DNA of 64,000 nt from Citricoccus muralis (GTDB lineage Bacteria > Actinomycetota > Actinomycetes > Actinomycetales > Micrococcaceae), in contig NZ_CP121252.1 of NCBI RefSeq assembly GCF_029637705.1, positions 1,550,001 through 1,614,000 of the forward strand, in the 5' to 3' direction. The notes beneath the pieces are model-generated. The model saw nothing but the letters and a program-made list of their open reading frames with translations. It was not told the DNA's origin and searched no databases. Position 1 is the stretch's first letter. Each line of letters starts with the position of its first letter. A program made the translations under genes and the position numbers. Positions 8,752-17,609 of the stretch are shown piece by piece.

Positions 8752-10305
8752 ATGGCCGCGTTCGTCGATCGCGTCACCCTGCACGCCACCGCCGGTAACG
8801 GCGGTCACGGATGCGTCTCCGTGCGTCGTGAAAAGTTCAAGCCGCTGGGTGGGCCCGATGGTGGCAACGGTGGCAACGGCGGCGACATCACCCTCGTGGT
8901 GGATGCCCAGACCACCACGCTGCTGTCCTACCACCACCTGCCGCACCGCACCGCGGGCAACGGCGAGCCCGGTAGAGGCGACAACCGCCACGGCAAGAAC
9001 GGTGAAACCCTACGTCTGTCCGTGCCTGATGGCACCGTGGTCAAGGACGCCGACGGCAACATTCTGGCCGACCTGGTGGGGGAGGGCGCCGAATATGTGG
9101 TGGCCCATGGCGGCGTCGGGGGCCTGGGCAATGCCGCCCTGGCCTCGCCCAAGCGCAAAGCACCCGGCTTCGCCCTGCTCGGTATCCCCGGCGAACACGC
9201 CGACGTCGTCCTCGAGCTGAAGACCGTCGCCGATATCGCCCTCGTTGGCTTCCCCTCGGCTGGAAAGTCCTCGCTCATTGCCGCCCTGTCTGCTGCGCGA
9301 CCCAAGATCGCCGACTACCCGTTCACCACGCTGGTCCCGAACCTCGGTGTGGTGCAGGCCGGGCAAATGCGTTACACGGTGGCCGATGTACCCGGGCTGA
9401 TTCCCGGCGCCTCACAGGGGAAGGGCCTCGGGCTCGAGTTCCTCCGTCACGTCGAACGCTGTGCCGCACTCGTGCACGTTTTGGACTGTGCCTCCTTGGA
9501 AACCGACCGCGACCCCTTGTCTGATCTGGAAGCGATCGAAAACGAACTAGCCGCGTACTCAGTGGAACCAACTTCGGAACAGCAGGCCGAGGATCTCATT
9601 CCGTTGCATGAGCGCCCTCGCTTGATCGCGCTGAACAAGACCGACTTACCTGATGGCACGGAAATGGCCGACATGGTGCGCGAACAGCTCGAAGAGCGCG
9701 GCTACCGAGTTTTCGATGTGTCCGCACTTGCTCACCAGGGCTTGGACCCGCTCAAGTACGCCATGGGTGAGCTCGTGGAAGAATCCCGAGCACGACAGGT
9801 ACCGGTGGAGGCCTCACCGGTGGTCACCATCGAGCCGAAAGTGCGCCGCAAAGGCGGACGTCCCGAAGAGTTCACCCTGCGTCGCGAAGAGCGCAACCTT
9901 AAGCCATTGTTCCGGATCCGCGGTATCAAGCCCGAGAAGTGGGTGGCTCAGACCGACTTCACCAACGACGAGGCCGTGGGTTACTTGGCGGACCGCCTGC
10001 ACCGACTCGGCGTCGAAGATCGTCTATTCGCCGACGGCGCCCGTCCCGGGGACACTGTGGTGATCGGCGACGACGAGACCGGCGTGGTCTTCGACTGGGA
10101 GCCGACCATCTCCACCGGATCCGAGGTTCTGTCTGGTCCCCGCGGTTCGGACTTGCGGATGGAGCAAACGTCGCGGCCCACGCGCGGAGAGAAGCGCAAA
10201 GAATACGAAGACCTCAAGGCTGCACGTGCTGGTGTGCGTGCGGAGATGGACGAGGAACGTCGCAGTGGTTTGTGGACCGACTACGACTCCGACACTCAGA
10301 ACTGA
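8752..10305 (+). CDS. obgE: Obg-family GTPase
   Basis: The 517-residue protein has the glycine-rich Obg fold at the N-terminus ([18 protein letters not shown]), a G domain with GFPSAGKSS near residue 167, [10 protein letters not shown] and NKTD, and a C-terminal OCT domain. Obg binds the 50S subunit and links GTP/ppGpp levels to ribosome assembly and growth. ATG 8752 follows CAGGAG at good spacing; longer in-frame starts add non-homologous residues. L21-L27-Obg order is widely conserved. Confidence 0.97.
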   Translation: MAAFVDRVTLHATAGNGGHGCVSVRREKFKPLGGPDGGNGGNGGDITLVVDAQTTTLLSYHHLPHRTAGNGEPGRGDNRHGKNGETLRLSVPDGTVVKDADGNILADLVGEGAEYVVAHGGVGGLGNAALASPKRKAPGFALLGIPGEHADVVLELKTVADIALVGFPSAGKSSLIAALSAARPKIADYPFTTLVPNLGVVQAGQMRYTVADVPGLIPGASQGKGLGLEFLRHVERCAALVHVLDCASLETDRDPLSDLEAIENELAAYSVEPTSEQQAEDLIPLHERPRLIALNKTDLPDGTEMADMVREQLEERGYRVFDVSALAHQGLDPLKYAMGELVEESRARQVPVEASPVVTIEPKVRRKGGRPEEFTLRREERNLKPLFRIRGIKPEKWVAQTDFTNDEAVGYLADRLHRLGVEDRLFADGARPGDTVVIGDDETGVVFDWEPTISTGSEVLSGPRGSDLRMEQTSRPTRGEKRKEYEDLKAARAGVRAEMDEERRSGLWTDYDSDTQN

Positions 10306-10334
10306 GGCATCAGGAGAGAAGGCAGCACGGCGCT

Positions 10335-11516
10335 GTGAGTACCAAACACCCCAATAACGTCAACCCCGTGCAGGGACGCAGCACCATCCGTCGCGCCCGG
10401 CGGATCGTCATCAAGATTGGTTCCTCCTCGCTCACCTCATCTGAGGGGGTGCGCCAGGAAGCGATCGACTCGTTGACCCGGACCGTCGCCGATTTGCGCA
10501 GGCAGGGCAGCGAAGTGGTGCTGGTGTCCTCCGGGGCCATCGCTGCCGGACTGAAGCCGCTGGGTCTGGAACGACGTCCCAAAGATCTGGCGACCCAGCA
10601 GGCCGCCGCCGCGGTGGGGCAAGGGTGGCTGCTGGCCGAGTACTCGGAATCGTTCTGGAAGCACGGGCTCTCCGTAGCTCAGGTGCTGCTCACCGCCGAA
10701 GAACTGATGCGGCGCACTCAGTACAACAACGCGTTCCGGGCCCTGAACCGCCTGTTGGATCTAGGAATCGTCCCCATCGTCAACGAAAACGACGCGGTGG
10801 CCACCCAGGAGATCCGTTTCGGTGATAACGACCGGCTCGCCGCGCTGGTGGCCAATGTCATCAAAGCCGACATGTTGCTCCTGCTCTCCGACGTGGACGC
10901 GCTTTACGACGGCCCACCCTCCCGTGAAGGATCTCGACGCATCGCCCTGGTCCGCGGCCCGCAGGACCTCGAGGGAGTCACCATTGGGCGCGCCGGACCC
11001 GCCGGAGTAGGCACCGGGGGCATGGTGACCAAAGTCGACGCCGCCGAGATCGCCACCGGCTCCGGAATCCCCACGCTGCTCACCTCGGCCCCCAACGCCC
11101 AACTGGCCATTGACGGGGAGGACGTGGGCACCTGGTTCGCCGTCTCGGGCCGGCGGAAATCCGCACGCGCCGCCTGGCTGGGGCTGATGGCCGAAACCCG
11201 CGGTCGCATCACCATCGACGACGGCGCGGTGGCAGCGGTCGTGGATCGCGGACGCTCACTTCTGCCGGCTGGCATGACCGGTGTCTCCGGACGTTTCGAA
11301 TCCGGAGACGCCGTGGAGATCGCCGACTCCACCGGCGAGGTCATTGCGCGCGGTCTGGTGAACTACTCTTCGACGGAACTGCCTGCCATGGTCGGGCGCT
11401 CCACGGCTGAGCTACGTGCCGAACTCGGGCCAGAATACGACCGGGTCGTCGTCCACGCCGATGATTGCGTCCGACTACGACGACGCACAGCCACGCGCAC
11501 TAGACTGAACTCATGA
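10335..11516 (+). CDS. proB: Glutamate 5-kinase
   Basis: The 393-residue protein has an amino-acid-kinase domain (RRIVIKIGSSSLTS near residue 20, VSSGAIAAGL, PIVNENDAV) and a C-terminal PUA domain (about 290-375). It phosphorylates glutamate in the first step of proline synthesis. The open frame extends far upstream across obgE, but homology starts only after GTG 10335; the ribosome-binding site (GAAGG, about 12 bases upstream) is weak, so the start is approximate. Its stop overlaps the proA start (ATGA). Confidence 0.94.
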   Translation: MSTKHPNNVNPVQGRSTIRRARRIVIKIGSSSLTSSEGVRQEAIDSLTRTVADLRRQGSEVVLVSSGAIAAGLKPLGLERRPKDLATQQAAAAVGQGWLLAEYSESFWKHGLSVAQVLLTAEELMRRTQYNNAFRALNRLLDLGIVPIVNENDAVATQEIRFGDNDRLAALVANVIKADMLLLLSDVDALYDGPPSREGSRRIALVRGPQDLEGVTIGRAGPAGVGTGGMVTKVDAAEIATGSGIPTLLTSAPNAQLAIDGEDVGTWFAVSGRRKSARAAWLGLMAETRGRITIDDGAVAAVVDRGRSLLPAGMTGVSGRFESGDAVEIADSTGEVIARGLVNYSSTELPAMVGRSTAELRAELGPEYDRVVVHADDCVRLRRRTATRTRLNS

Positions 11517-12790
11517 CCATCGAGCTCACTGAGATTGATCAGCGCATCCTCTCCATGTCCCGGCAGGCCCGCGAGGCCGCGCGTGAACTGGCTACCGCTT
11601 CGCGCGCCCGTAAAGACTCCACCCTGCGGGTGATGGGCGAGACGATCCTGGCGAATCAGGAGTACATCCTGAAGCAGAACGCCGAGGATATTGCCGATGC
11701 CCGCGCTGCTGGCCTCGCCGAATCGATGATCGACCGCCTCACTCTCACTCCCGAACGGTTGCAGGGTCTCAACGACGCGCTCGTTGAGCTGGCCGCACTG
11801 CCGGACCCGGTGGGGAGTGTGTTGCGGGGACAGAACCTCCCCAACGGGATACGTATGCAGCAAATTCGGGTGCCGCTGGGCATCGTGGGCGCGATATACG
11901 AGGCCCGTCCCAACGTCACCGTCGACATCGCGGGCATTGCGCTGAAATCCGGCAACGCCGTGATCCTGCGTGGCGGCTCCGCTGCGATCAAGACCAACAC
12001 TGCGCTGATCGCCATTCTTCGGGAGGCCGTGGAAAAACAAGGCTTCCTACCCGCGATCATTCAGGGCATCGACGAATTCGGTCGTGACGGCGCCACCTCG
12101 CTGATGACCCAGCGAGGCAGCGTCGATGTGCTCATCCCGCGCGGTGGCCGCGGACTCATTCAGTCCGTGGTGCAGAACGCCCGGGTTCCTGTCATCGAAA
12201 CTGGTGAGGGCAACGTTCACGTCTTCGTGGATGCCTCCGCTTCGGTGGACATGGCGGTCAGTATCGTCAAGAACGCCAAGACTCATCGCGTTTCCGTGTG
12301 CAACTCGGCCGAAACGCTGCTGATCCACCAGGATGCCGTCGAAGCCGGCAGGGAAGTGCTGCGCATGCTGGTGCGCTCCGGCGTTCAGCTGCACGTCGAC
12401 GAGGCCGCACGACAGTGGCTACCCGAGGGCGCAGACGCCGCTACCGCCACGGACGAGGACTGGGGCACCGAGTACCTCGAGATGGAGATGGCGGTGCGTA
12501 CCGTCGCCTCACTCGATGAGGCCATCGAACACATCAACACGTGGTCCACCAAGCACACCGAGGTCATCGTCACCAACGACCTGAGCAACGCGGAAACCTT
12601 CATCGATCACATCGACGCCGCGGCAGTCATCGTCAACGCTTCCTCACGGTTCACCGACGGCGGCCAACTGGGCTTGGGTGCCGAGGTGGGCATCTCCACC
12701 CAGAAGACCCACGCACGAGGGCCCATGGGTCTGGAAGAACTGACCACCAGCAAATGGGTACTTCGCGGCAACGGTCAGACCCGCGCCTAA
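11513..12790 (+). CDS. proA: Glutamate-5-semialdehyde dehydrogenase (gamma-glutamyl phosphate reductase)
   Basis: The 425-residue aldehyde-dehydrogenase-fold enzyme has VPLGIVGAIYEARPNVTVD, LRGGSAA and the catalytic Cys at about residue 263 in HRVSVCNSAETLL. It reduces gamma-glutamyl phosphate with NADPH, following ProB. The genes overlap by four bases, so kinase and reductase are translationally coupled; this suits handling of the labile intermediate. Length and motifs indicate an intact enzyme. Confidence 0.96.
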   Translation: MTIELTEIDQRILSMSRQAREAARELATASRARKDSTLRVMGETILANQEYILKQNAEDIADARAAGLAESMIDRLTLTPERLQGLNDALVELAALPDPVGSVLRGQNLPNGIRMQQIRVPLGIVGAIYEARPNVTVDIAGIALKSGNAVILRGGSAAIKTNTALIAILREAVEKQGFLPAIIQGIDEFGRDGATSLMTQRGSVDVLIPRGGRGLIQSVVQNARVPVIETGEGNVHVFVDASASVDMAVSIVKNAKTHRVSVCNSAETLLIHQDAVEAGREVLRMLVRSGVQLHVDEAARQWLPEGADAATATDEDWGTEYLEMEMAVRTVASLDEAIEHINTWSTKHTEVIVTNDLSNAETFIDHIDAAAVIVNASSRFTDGGQLGLGAEVGISTQKTHARGPMGLEELTTSKWVLRGNGQTRA

Positions 12791-12859
12791 AGTGGCACGG
12801 TGCGCTCGTGCAGTAGACTGGCTATGGCTTTTACCGATTTCGAGGGAGAATCACCGATC

Positions 12860-13075
12860 ATGCTGAATCTGATGACCGTTCTGGCCGAGGGCGGCCACCA
12901 CATCGTCAACGAGCTGCCGTTCCCCGCGTGGGTCTTCGGCGTGGCGATCTTCGCGATCTTCATGTTCCTGCTGCTGGCAACCCTGTCCCTGCGCTCGGTC
13001 TCCCAGCGCCACGAGAGCCCCTCCACGGATGTGGAACACCACGGCGGGTCTGCAGGGCACGGTTCGGGCCACTGA
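12860..13075 (+). CDS. Small single-pass membrane protein, function unknown
   Basis: The 71-residue product has one hydrophobic helix (about residues 22-43, AWVFGVAIFAIFMFLLLATL) and a polar, His/Gly/Ser-rich C-terminus ending HHGGSAGHGSGH. A small membrane protein between proA and nadD recurs in Micrococcales, which supports it being real. I chose the ATG at 12860 (GGGAG upstream); an in-frame ATG at 12824 would add 12 residues. The His-rich tail could bind metal, but this is speculative. Confidence 0.7.
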   Translation: MLNLMTVLAEGGHHIVNELPFPAWVFGVAIFAIFMFLLLATLSLRSVSQRHESPSTDVEHHGGSAGHGSGH

Positions 13076-13117
13076 GCCTGATCCATCCACCTGTCGAACA
13101 ACGACGCACCGAGCACA

Positions 13118-13831
13118 GTGGCCGCAGCTACCAAACATCGCGACGTACCTGATCGCGCCGAAGCTCGGCGATTCCGCCTGGGCATCATGGGCGGAACCTT
13201 CGACCCGATCCATCACGGGCACCTCGTCGCGGCCTCAGAAGTTGCCAGCGAGTTCGACCTCGACGAGGTTGTTTTCGTCCCCACCGGCGAACCCTGGCAA
13301 AAATCCGGACAGCAAGTCTCAGCCGCTGAGCATCGCTACTTGATGACGGTGATCGCCACGGCCGCGAACCCGAGATTCACCGTCTCCCGTGTGGATATTG
13401 ATCGGCCAGGCCCCACCTACACAGCGGACACGCTGCGTGATCTCGCTCAGCTGCGACCTGACGCGGAACTGTTCTTCATCACTGGCGCCGACGCCATGGA
13501 ACAGATCATGACCTGGAAGGACGTCGACCGCATCTGGGATCTCGCACATTTCGTCGGCGTGACGCGCCCCGGTCACGAGCTCAACGACTTTGGGCGCAAG
13601 ACGGACATTTCGCTGATGGAAATTCCTGCCATGGCCATCTCATCCACCGACTGTCGTCGGCGCGTGGAGGCGGGGAAACCCGTGTGGTACCTGGTTCCCG
13701 ACGGGGTCGTTCAGTATATCGGCAAGTATGGCCTGTATACTCCGAAACTTAGCGAAGTCGGCGCATCGGGGCCTGAAACTCTTCACACCCCGGCTGCCGC
13801 CCTGTCCCGTAGCAGTGAGGTGAACCCGTGA
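13118..13831 (+). CDS. nadD: Nicotinate-nucleotide adenylyltransferase
   Basis: The 237-residue protein has the nucleotidyltransferase motif [12 protein letters not shown] (about residues 25-36) and the C-terminal ISSTDCRRR motif (about 174) typical of NadD. It converts nicotinate mononucleotide to deamido-NAD. About 35 residues after GKYGLYTP extend beyond the usual end. The GTG start at 13118 lacks a clear ribosome-binding site. The stop overlaps the next GTG by four bases. Confidence 0.94.
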   Translation: MAAATKHRDVPDRAEARRFRLGIMGGTFDPIHHGHLVAASEVASEFDLDEVVFVPTGEPWQKSGQQVSAAEHRYLMTVIATAANPRFTVSRVDIDRPGPTYTADTLRDLAQLRPDAELFFITGADAMEQIMTWKDVDRIWDLAHFVGVTRPGHELNDFGRKTDISLMEIPAMAISSTDCRRRVEAGKPVWYLVPDGVVQYIGKYGLYTPKLSEVGASGPETLHTPAAALSRSSEVNP

Positions 13832-14931
13832 CCCCGTCCGACCACTCCGAGGCTCTGCCTTCTCGTCGAGAGCTCCGACGCCGTCGCGAGCAACAGGCAG
13901 AAGACACGGGGACCACCCCGCTCGTCGAATCGGAACCGGAGTCCACGGAAGCTCCAGAATCGTCACGGGCGCGCCGCGCCGCCAATTCACCGGTCGATGC
14001 CCCCTCCACTACCGCATCGCAGAATGTCATCGCAGGCGCTGAACACCCACGACGTCGGTCCCGTCGCGCTGATGTCGGCGTCACCAGTCATCCTAAAGAT
14101 GCCCGCATGGCAACCTCGTCCATTCCGATCGTCTCAGCTGAAGAAGAACCGGTACCGGCGGCAGATCCTTTAGCAGCCGATGGGCAGGTTGCCGGCGAGC
14201 GTCCATTGACGCGACGCGAACTGCGGGAACGCCGTCGTCACGACGTGACCGGCGAGTCCGAATTGAGGGAGACTGCCGAGGAAGATTCGCAGGCTAGTGA
14301 TTCCGCAATGGAGGCGTCCCCGGTCTGGGACGAGTCGGGGGTGACCGCGACACAGTCCTTCAAGGTCGCCATGGGCATCTCCGATACCGGGATGCTGAAC
14401 TCGATTGACGCCGAGCGCGAAGCCATTGCCCGCGAAGCCGCGGCCCTGAATCAGAAGATTCAGGAACACGGTGCCTCGAACCCGCACGACATTGATCCAG
14501 AACTGCTGCGAGAGCAACAGGCTCTGGCCGAACGTGCCCGTGCCCTGGCGGAGCGCAACGAGTCGGAAAACTTTGACGACGCCGATTTCGCACCCGCTGG
14601 AGACCAAGCTCCCTCGGAGCCAGCACCGGAATCTGTGCCGGCACCTGTCGAGGAAGCCCCCGCGGAAGAACCTGCGCCGGAACCTGAGCCCACGTCGTCG
14701 GCCCCTCGCCGTCGAAGTGACGTCGAGCAGACCCGCAGTACCTCGGCCACCGCAGAGCGTTCCGAGGCACCGAGCAACGAACCCATTGGCGCGCAGACGG
14801 CCCACGGACTCGACCCACTGGATACCCGTGAGTGGACGTCGCGTGAGCGGACCTACATGATGGTCTCCGCGATCGTTTTCGCCATCGGCATCATTACCCT
14901 GATCATCGGAGTGATTCTGATGTCACGCTAG
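13828..14931 (+). CDS. Acidic, disordered protein with one C-terminal membrane anchor, unknown function
   Basis: The 367-residue protein is low-complexity and rich in Glu, Ala, Pro, Ser and Arg, and ends in one transmembrane helix (about 343-364) with almost nothing after it, so most of the chain should be cytoplasmic (tail-anchored). A short motif, (S/T)RRELRxRR, occurs twice ([10 protein letters not shown] near residue 11 and [10 protein letters not shown] near 130). It sits between nadD and rsfS, where similar proteins occur in Micrococcales. It starts with GTG inside the nadD stop. No function can be assigned. Confidence 0.8.
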   Translation: MTPSDHSEALPSRRELRRRREQQAEDTGTTPLVESEPESTEAPESSRARRAANSPVDAPSTTASQNVIAGAEHPRRRSRRADVGVTSHPKDARMATSSIPIVSAEEEPVPAADPLAADGQVAGERPLTRRELRERRRHDVTGESELRETAEEDSQASDSAMEASPVWDESGVTATQSFKVAMGISDTGMLNSIDAEREAIAREAAALNQKIQEHGASNPHDIDPELLREQQALAERARALAERNESENFDDADFAPAGDQAPSEPAPESVPAPVEEAPAEEPAPEPEPTSSAPRRRSDVEQTRSTSATAERSEAPSNEPIGAQTAHGLDPLDTREWTSRERTYMMVSAIVFAIGIITLIIGVILMSR

Positions 14932-14978
14932 CCACCAGGCAGCTCCGTTCAATACACATTTCACCACCAAGGAGATTC

Positions 14979-15368
14979 GTGACCGTTCCTGACTCCACCC
15001 GGCAATCACTCATCATCGCGGCGGCCGCCGCCGCAGACAAGCTCGCAGAGAATATCTCCGCCGTCGACGTGGCCGAGCGGATCGGCATCACCGACGCTTT
15101 CCTGTTCGCCTCCGCCGAATCGGATCGTCAGGTGAAGTCCGTCGTTGAGGCCATCGAAGATGCCCTGCGCGACCACGAAGATCTCAAGCCGATCCGTCGA
15201 GAAGGCGTCGACGCCGGGCGTTGGGTGCTCCTGGACTTTGGGCACTTCGTCGTTCACGTCCAGCACGAAGAAGAGCGGGCACTCTACGCCTTGGACCGGC
15301 TCTGGAACGACAGCCCGCGGATTGAACTCAACCTTCCGGAGAGCGGTACCGAGGGCAATACGGCATGA
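14979..15368 (+). CDS. rsfS: Ribosomal silencing factor RsfS
   Basis: The 129-residue protein contains the RsfS/DUF143 hallmarks: a conserved DAFLFASAESDRQVKSVVEAIE region and WVLLDFGHFVVHVQHEEERALYALDRLW. RsfS binds L14 and blocks subunit joining when nutrients are scarce. GTG 14979 follows CAAGGAGATTC. It follows nadD as in most bacteria and overlaps the next gene by four bases. Confidence 0.95.
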   Translation: MTVPDSTRQSLIIAAAAAADKLAENISAVDVAERIGITDAFLFASAESDRQVKSVVEAIEDALRDHEDLKPIRREGVDAGRWVLLDFGHFVVHVQHEEERALYALDRLWNDSPRIELNLPESGTEGNTA

Positions 15369-15967
15369 AGCTCGTCTTGCTTCGGCACGGCCAGACTGAC
15401 TGGAATTTCGAAGACCGGTATCAGGGCCGCAGCGACATTCCGCTGAACGCAGTTGGCCAGCGACAGGCTCTCGAAGCGGCCGCCCGGTGGGCGAATGTCG
15501 AATTCGACGCTGCGTTGGTCTCACCCCTGCAACGTGCATACGACACCGCCTCCGCTGTCGTGGGGCACCGCTCGATCGAACGACACGTCATGGACGACCT
15601 CATGGAAACCGCCGGCGGGGATTGGGAGGGGCTGACCTTCCGGCAGATTCGCGAGCAGTGGCCTGAGATTTTTCGTGACTGGCGTGCATCAAACCGTGAT
15701 GCGGGCCCGGTAAACGGTGAGACTCCCCGTCTAGCCGGTCATAGAGTAGTCACGGCGATGACCGAGTGGATTTCGGTGCAGTCATCAGTTCGCAGTCTGC
15801 TGGTGGTTGGGCACGGAAGTGCGCTGCGCGCAGCAGCTGCACAATTGGCTGGATTTTCGGATGAAACGTACCCAGAATTGTCACGTCTCGACAATTGCCA
15901 CGCACACGTTCTGACGCAGAAGGGCGCCAATTTTGGGCGTTGGGAACTCGTCGAACAGAATGTCTGA
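15365..15967 (+). CDS. Histidine phosphatase (phosphoglycerate-mutase-like) family protein
   Basis: The 200-residue protein starts MKLVLLRHGQTDWN; the RHG motif at residues 7-9 carries the phospho-accepting His, and VGHGSALRAA near residue 140 carries the second His. Family members dephosphorylate sugar phosphates, nucleotides or phosphoglycerates; the substrate cannot be deduced. A member of this family directly after rsfS is common in actinobacteria. It is translationally coupled to rsfS (ATGA). Confidence 0.9.
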   Translation: MKLVLLRHGQTDWNFEDRYQGRSDIPLNAVGQRQALEAAARWANVEFDAALVSPLQRAYDTASAVVGHRSIERHVMDDLMETAGGDWEGLTFRQIREQWPEIFRDWRASNRDAGPVNGETPRLAGHRVVTAMTEWISVQSSVRSLLVVGHGSALRAAAAQLAGFSDETYPELSRLDNCHAHVLTQKGANFGRWELVEQNV

Positions 15968-15975
15968 GAGTCGAT

Positions 15976-16005
15976 TTGCTCAACGCCCGATTCAGTGTGT
16001 ATATT
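15976..16005 (+). promoter_or_regulatory. Promoter of tRNA-Ala
   Basis: TTGCTC (15976-15981) and TATATT (16000-16005) are 18 bases apart and lie 37 bases before the tRNA. A short inverted repeat (GCTTCC/GGAAGC, 16014-16029) falls in the transcribed leader. Confidence 0.65.
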
Positions 16006-16042
16006 AGATGAGTTGCTTCCGGAAGGAAGCGAAAAAACCTTC

Positions 16043-16115
16043 GGGGGTATGGCGCAGTTGGTAGCGCGTCTCCATGGCATGGAGAAGGTCAGGGGTTCGA
16101 ATCCCCTTACCTCCA
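16043..16115 (+). tRNA. tRNA-Ala (anticodon GGC)
   Basis: A complete cloverleaf of 73 bases is visible: acceptor GGGGGTA/TACCTCC, anticodon arm TCTCC-ATGGCAT-GGAGA with anticodon GGC, and T-arm AGGGG-TTCGAAT-CCCCT. The acceptor has the G3:U70 wobble pair, the main alanine identity element. CCA is not encoded. An IS element begins three bases downstream. Confidence 0.97.
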
Positions 16116-16118
16116 CTC
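16104..16118 (+). repeat. Left copy of 15-bp direct repeat flanking the IS
   Basis: CCCTTACCTCCACTC covers the last 12 bases of the tRNA plus three more, and recurs exactly at 17529-17543. IS481-family elements are known for target duplications of 4 to 15 bp, so this is best read as the target-site duplication. Confidence 0.75.
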
Positions 16119-16120
16119 TG

Positions 16121-16162
16121 TAATGTCCTGGGACATCGTGCAAACGATGTCCCAGGACATTA
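16121..16162. terminator. Perfect long hairpin at the IS left end
   Basis: A 19-bp perfect stem (16121-16139 with 16144-16162) encloses the loop GCAA and is followed by GTGTTTTT. It consists of two opposed copies of the ATGTCC-NN-GGACAT palindrome. It can act as a terminator for the upstream tRNA and as part of the transposase-recognised end. Confidence 0.7.
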
Positions 16163-16175
16163 GTGTTTTTGAGGG

Positions 16176-17357
16176 TCACTTACTCAGGCGTTTGGTGGGT
16201 TTCTGATAGTTCTTTGAGACGTCTATTTCGAAGTATCTGAGGATCTCGCCAGTTTTTCGGTGAATGACGGTGATCTCGCGGTCATCGACCATCATTCGTA
16301 CCGGGATGCCTGAGTAAGTGGCCCCCATTCCTAAGTGACGGAGCTTTCCGTCGTAGCGGATAGTGAGCTTGCCGAACTTGTCCACGGTGTCGTTTCTGAT
16401 TCGGTAGTCCTCTTGAGGTTGTGGCACCGGTGTTGCTTTCGGCAGAGCCGAATAGACGCTGGCCGGAGTTTTTCGCTTGATCGCTCGATGCGGTCTGTCA
16501 TGGTTGTAGATCTGCTGAAACTGAGTGAGTTGTTTGTTGAGTGTTTGTACCGATCTGGCCCTGGGTTGAGCTCGTAGCCACTGCTTGAGGGTCCGGTGGA
16601 AGCGTTCGATCTTTCCCTGCGTTTGCGGGTGGTTCGGGGACCCATTGATCTGCTGAACGTCCCACCGATGCAGGAGCTTTTCGAATTGGTTCTTTGCGGG
16701 GTCTTCGTTGCCAGCGCGTCCTGCGAACCGAGTTGTGAAGACCAAGCCGTTGTCGGTGAGTGATTTCTGAGGGCGTCCGTGTTCTTCGCAAGCAGCGCTG
16801 AATTGCTCGACGACGTTGCGCACTGTCACGCGGCGGTAAGCGCGCAGGCTGATGAGGAATCGTGAGTGATCGTCGATGAAGTCCAGTACCTCGGCGTCTG
16901 TTCCATCGGCGAGTGTCCAATGGGTGAAATCGGCTTGCCACATCTCGTTGGGTAGAACGGCGACAAACCGATTCAATGAGGAATTAGGACGTTTCTGCGG
17001 TTGATCGATCACAGTGTTGGCTTGGCGCAGAATTCGATGCACGGTCGATCGTGACGGCACCAGAATGCCTTCGTTTTCTAAGTAGGCGCGAATGGAATCT
17101 GCGCCAGCGTCTAAGCCAGTGCTGACGAGATCGCTCCGTAGCTGCAGGATACGGTCCCGGGTCTCGGGAGGGGTTTGGTTTGGTGATGTCAGCGGTCGCT
17201 TTGACCGAGATTCGAAAGCGTTGTCTCCTTCTTGGAGGTAGCGGCGGACCAGAGCTTGTACCCATCGTTCAGTCACATTGAAGTGCGCTGCGGTTGCCTT
17301 GGTGGACATGGACCCTTGCGTGACGGCCAGGATGATGGCCTTATTTTTTATTTTCAC
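16176..17357 (-). CDS. IS481-family DDE transposase
   Basis: The 393-residue protein has an N-terminal helix-turn-helix region (about 1-60 and 62-115) and an rve-type integrase core with Asp143 (MWQADFTHW), Asp202 (LTDNGLVF) and Glu251 (GKIERFHRTLK). All three catalytic acids are present and the frame is uninterrupted, so the element may be active. The C-terminal region (about 300-393) is a beta-rich tail. Its start lies about 170 bases from the right IS edge. Confidence 0.93.
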   Translation of the reverse strand: MKIKNKAIILAVTQGSMSTKATAAHFNVTERWVQALVRRYLQEGDNAFESRSKRPLTSPNQTPPETRDRILQLRSDLVSTGLDAGADSIRAYLENEGILVPSRSTVHRILRQANTVIDQPQKRPNSSLNRFVAVLPNEMWQADFTHWTLADGTDAEVLDFIDDHSRFLISLRAYRRVTVRNVVEQFSAACEEHGRPQKSLTDNGLVFTTRFAGRAGNEDPAKNQFEKLLHRWDVQQINGSPNHPQTQGKIERFHRTLKQWLRAQPRARSVQTLNKQLTQFQQIYNHDRPHRAIKRKTPASVYSALPKATPVPQPQEDYRIRNDTVDKFGKLTIRYDGKLRHLGMGATYSGIPVRMMVDDREITVIHRKTGEILRYFEIDVSKNYQKPTKRLSK

Positions 17358-17374
17358 GCGTTTCAGCTTGAACG

Positions 17375-17501
17375 ATGTCTCAAGACATCTGATGAGGGCC
17401 TGGGTGGCGAACGATGTCTGTGGACATTAGGTGAATGATCTCTACGCGCTTTTCGGTGCCCGGCCTGGTGGTCTTGGAAAGCGAAGGATGTCTCAGGACA
17501 T
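17375..17501. repeat. Subterminal palindromic repeats of the IS right end
   Basis: Three copies of ATGTCT-NN-(A/G)GACAT lie at 17375-17388, 17414-17427 and 17488-17501, mostly preceded by GAACG or GAAGG. A degenerate fourth (ATGTGTTGAGATCACA) lies at 17511-17526. Two more face each other at the left end. They are plausible transposase-binding sites. Confidence 0.65.
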
Positions 17502-17528
17502 GGGTGAACGATGTGTTGAGATCACACA

Positions 17529-17543
17529 CCCTTACCTCCACTC
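17529..17543 (+). repeat. Right copy of 15-bp direct repeat flanking the IS
   Basis: CCCTTACCTCCACTC repeats the tRNA-Ala 3' end exactly. It is followed ten bases on by a hairpin that was probably the tRNA's original terminator. Confidence 0.75.
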
Positions 17544-17552
17544 AAGGAAATC

Positions 17553-17581
17553 AAAGGCCTCGCTCACAGAGCGAGGCCTTT
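17553..17581 (+). terminator. Original tRNA-Ala terminator, displaced by the IS
   Basis: AAAGGCCTCGCT (17553-17564) pairs perfectly with AGCGAGGCCTTT (17570-17581) around the loop CACAG. It also faces the end of the minus-strand DUF1846 gene and can serve both directions. Confidence 0.7.
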
Positions 17582-17609
17582 GTCGTTGGGGCGAAGCCCG
17601 AGGGCTACA

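Larger units (their letters stand above)
16119..17528 (-). mobile_element. IS481-family insertion sequence beside tRNA-Ala
   Basis: About 1.41 kb lies between two identical 15-bp direct repeats. The left edge begins TGTAATGTCC and the right edge ends ATCACACA, giving the TGT...ACA termini expected for IS481. Imperfect terminal inverted repeats can be aligned (shared ACATCGT block), and repeated palindromes occupy both ends. One intact DDE transposase is encoded on the minus strand. The right boundary is inferred from the direct repeat; a shorter element ending near 17430, where a closer match to the left end lies, is possible. Confidence 0.75.

Noticed and set aside
9939-10334. Upstream extension of the proB frame over obgE
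   Set aside because: The 132 extra residues are Arg-rich and lie over the conserved Obg OCT domain; homology to glutamate kinase starts near 10335.
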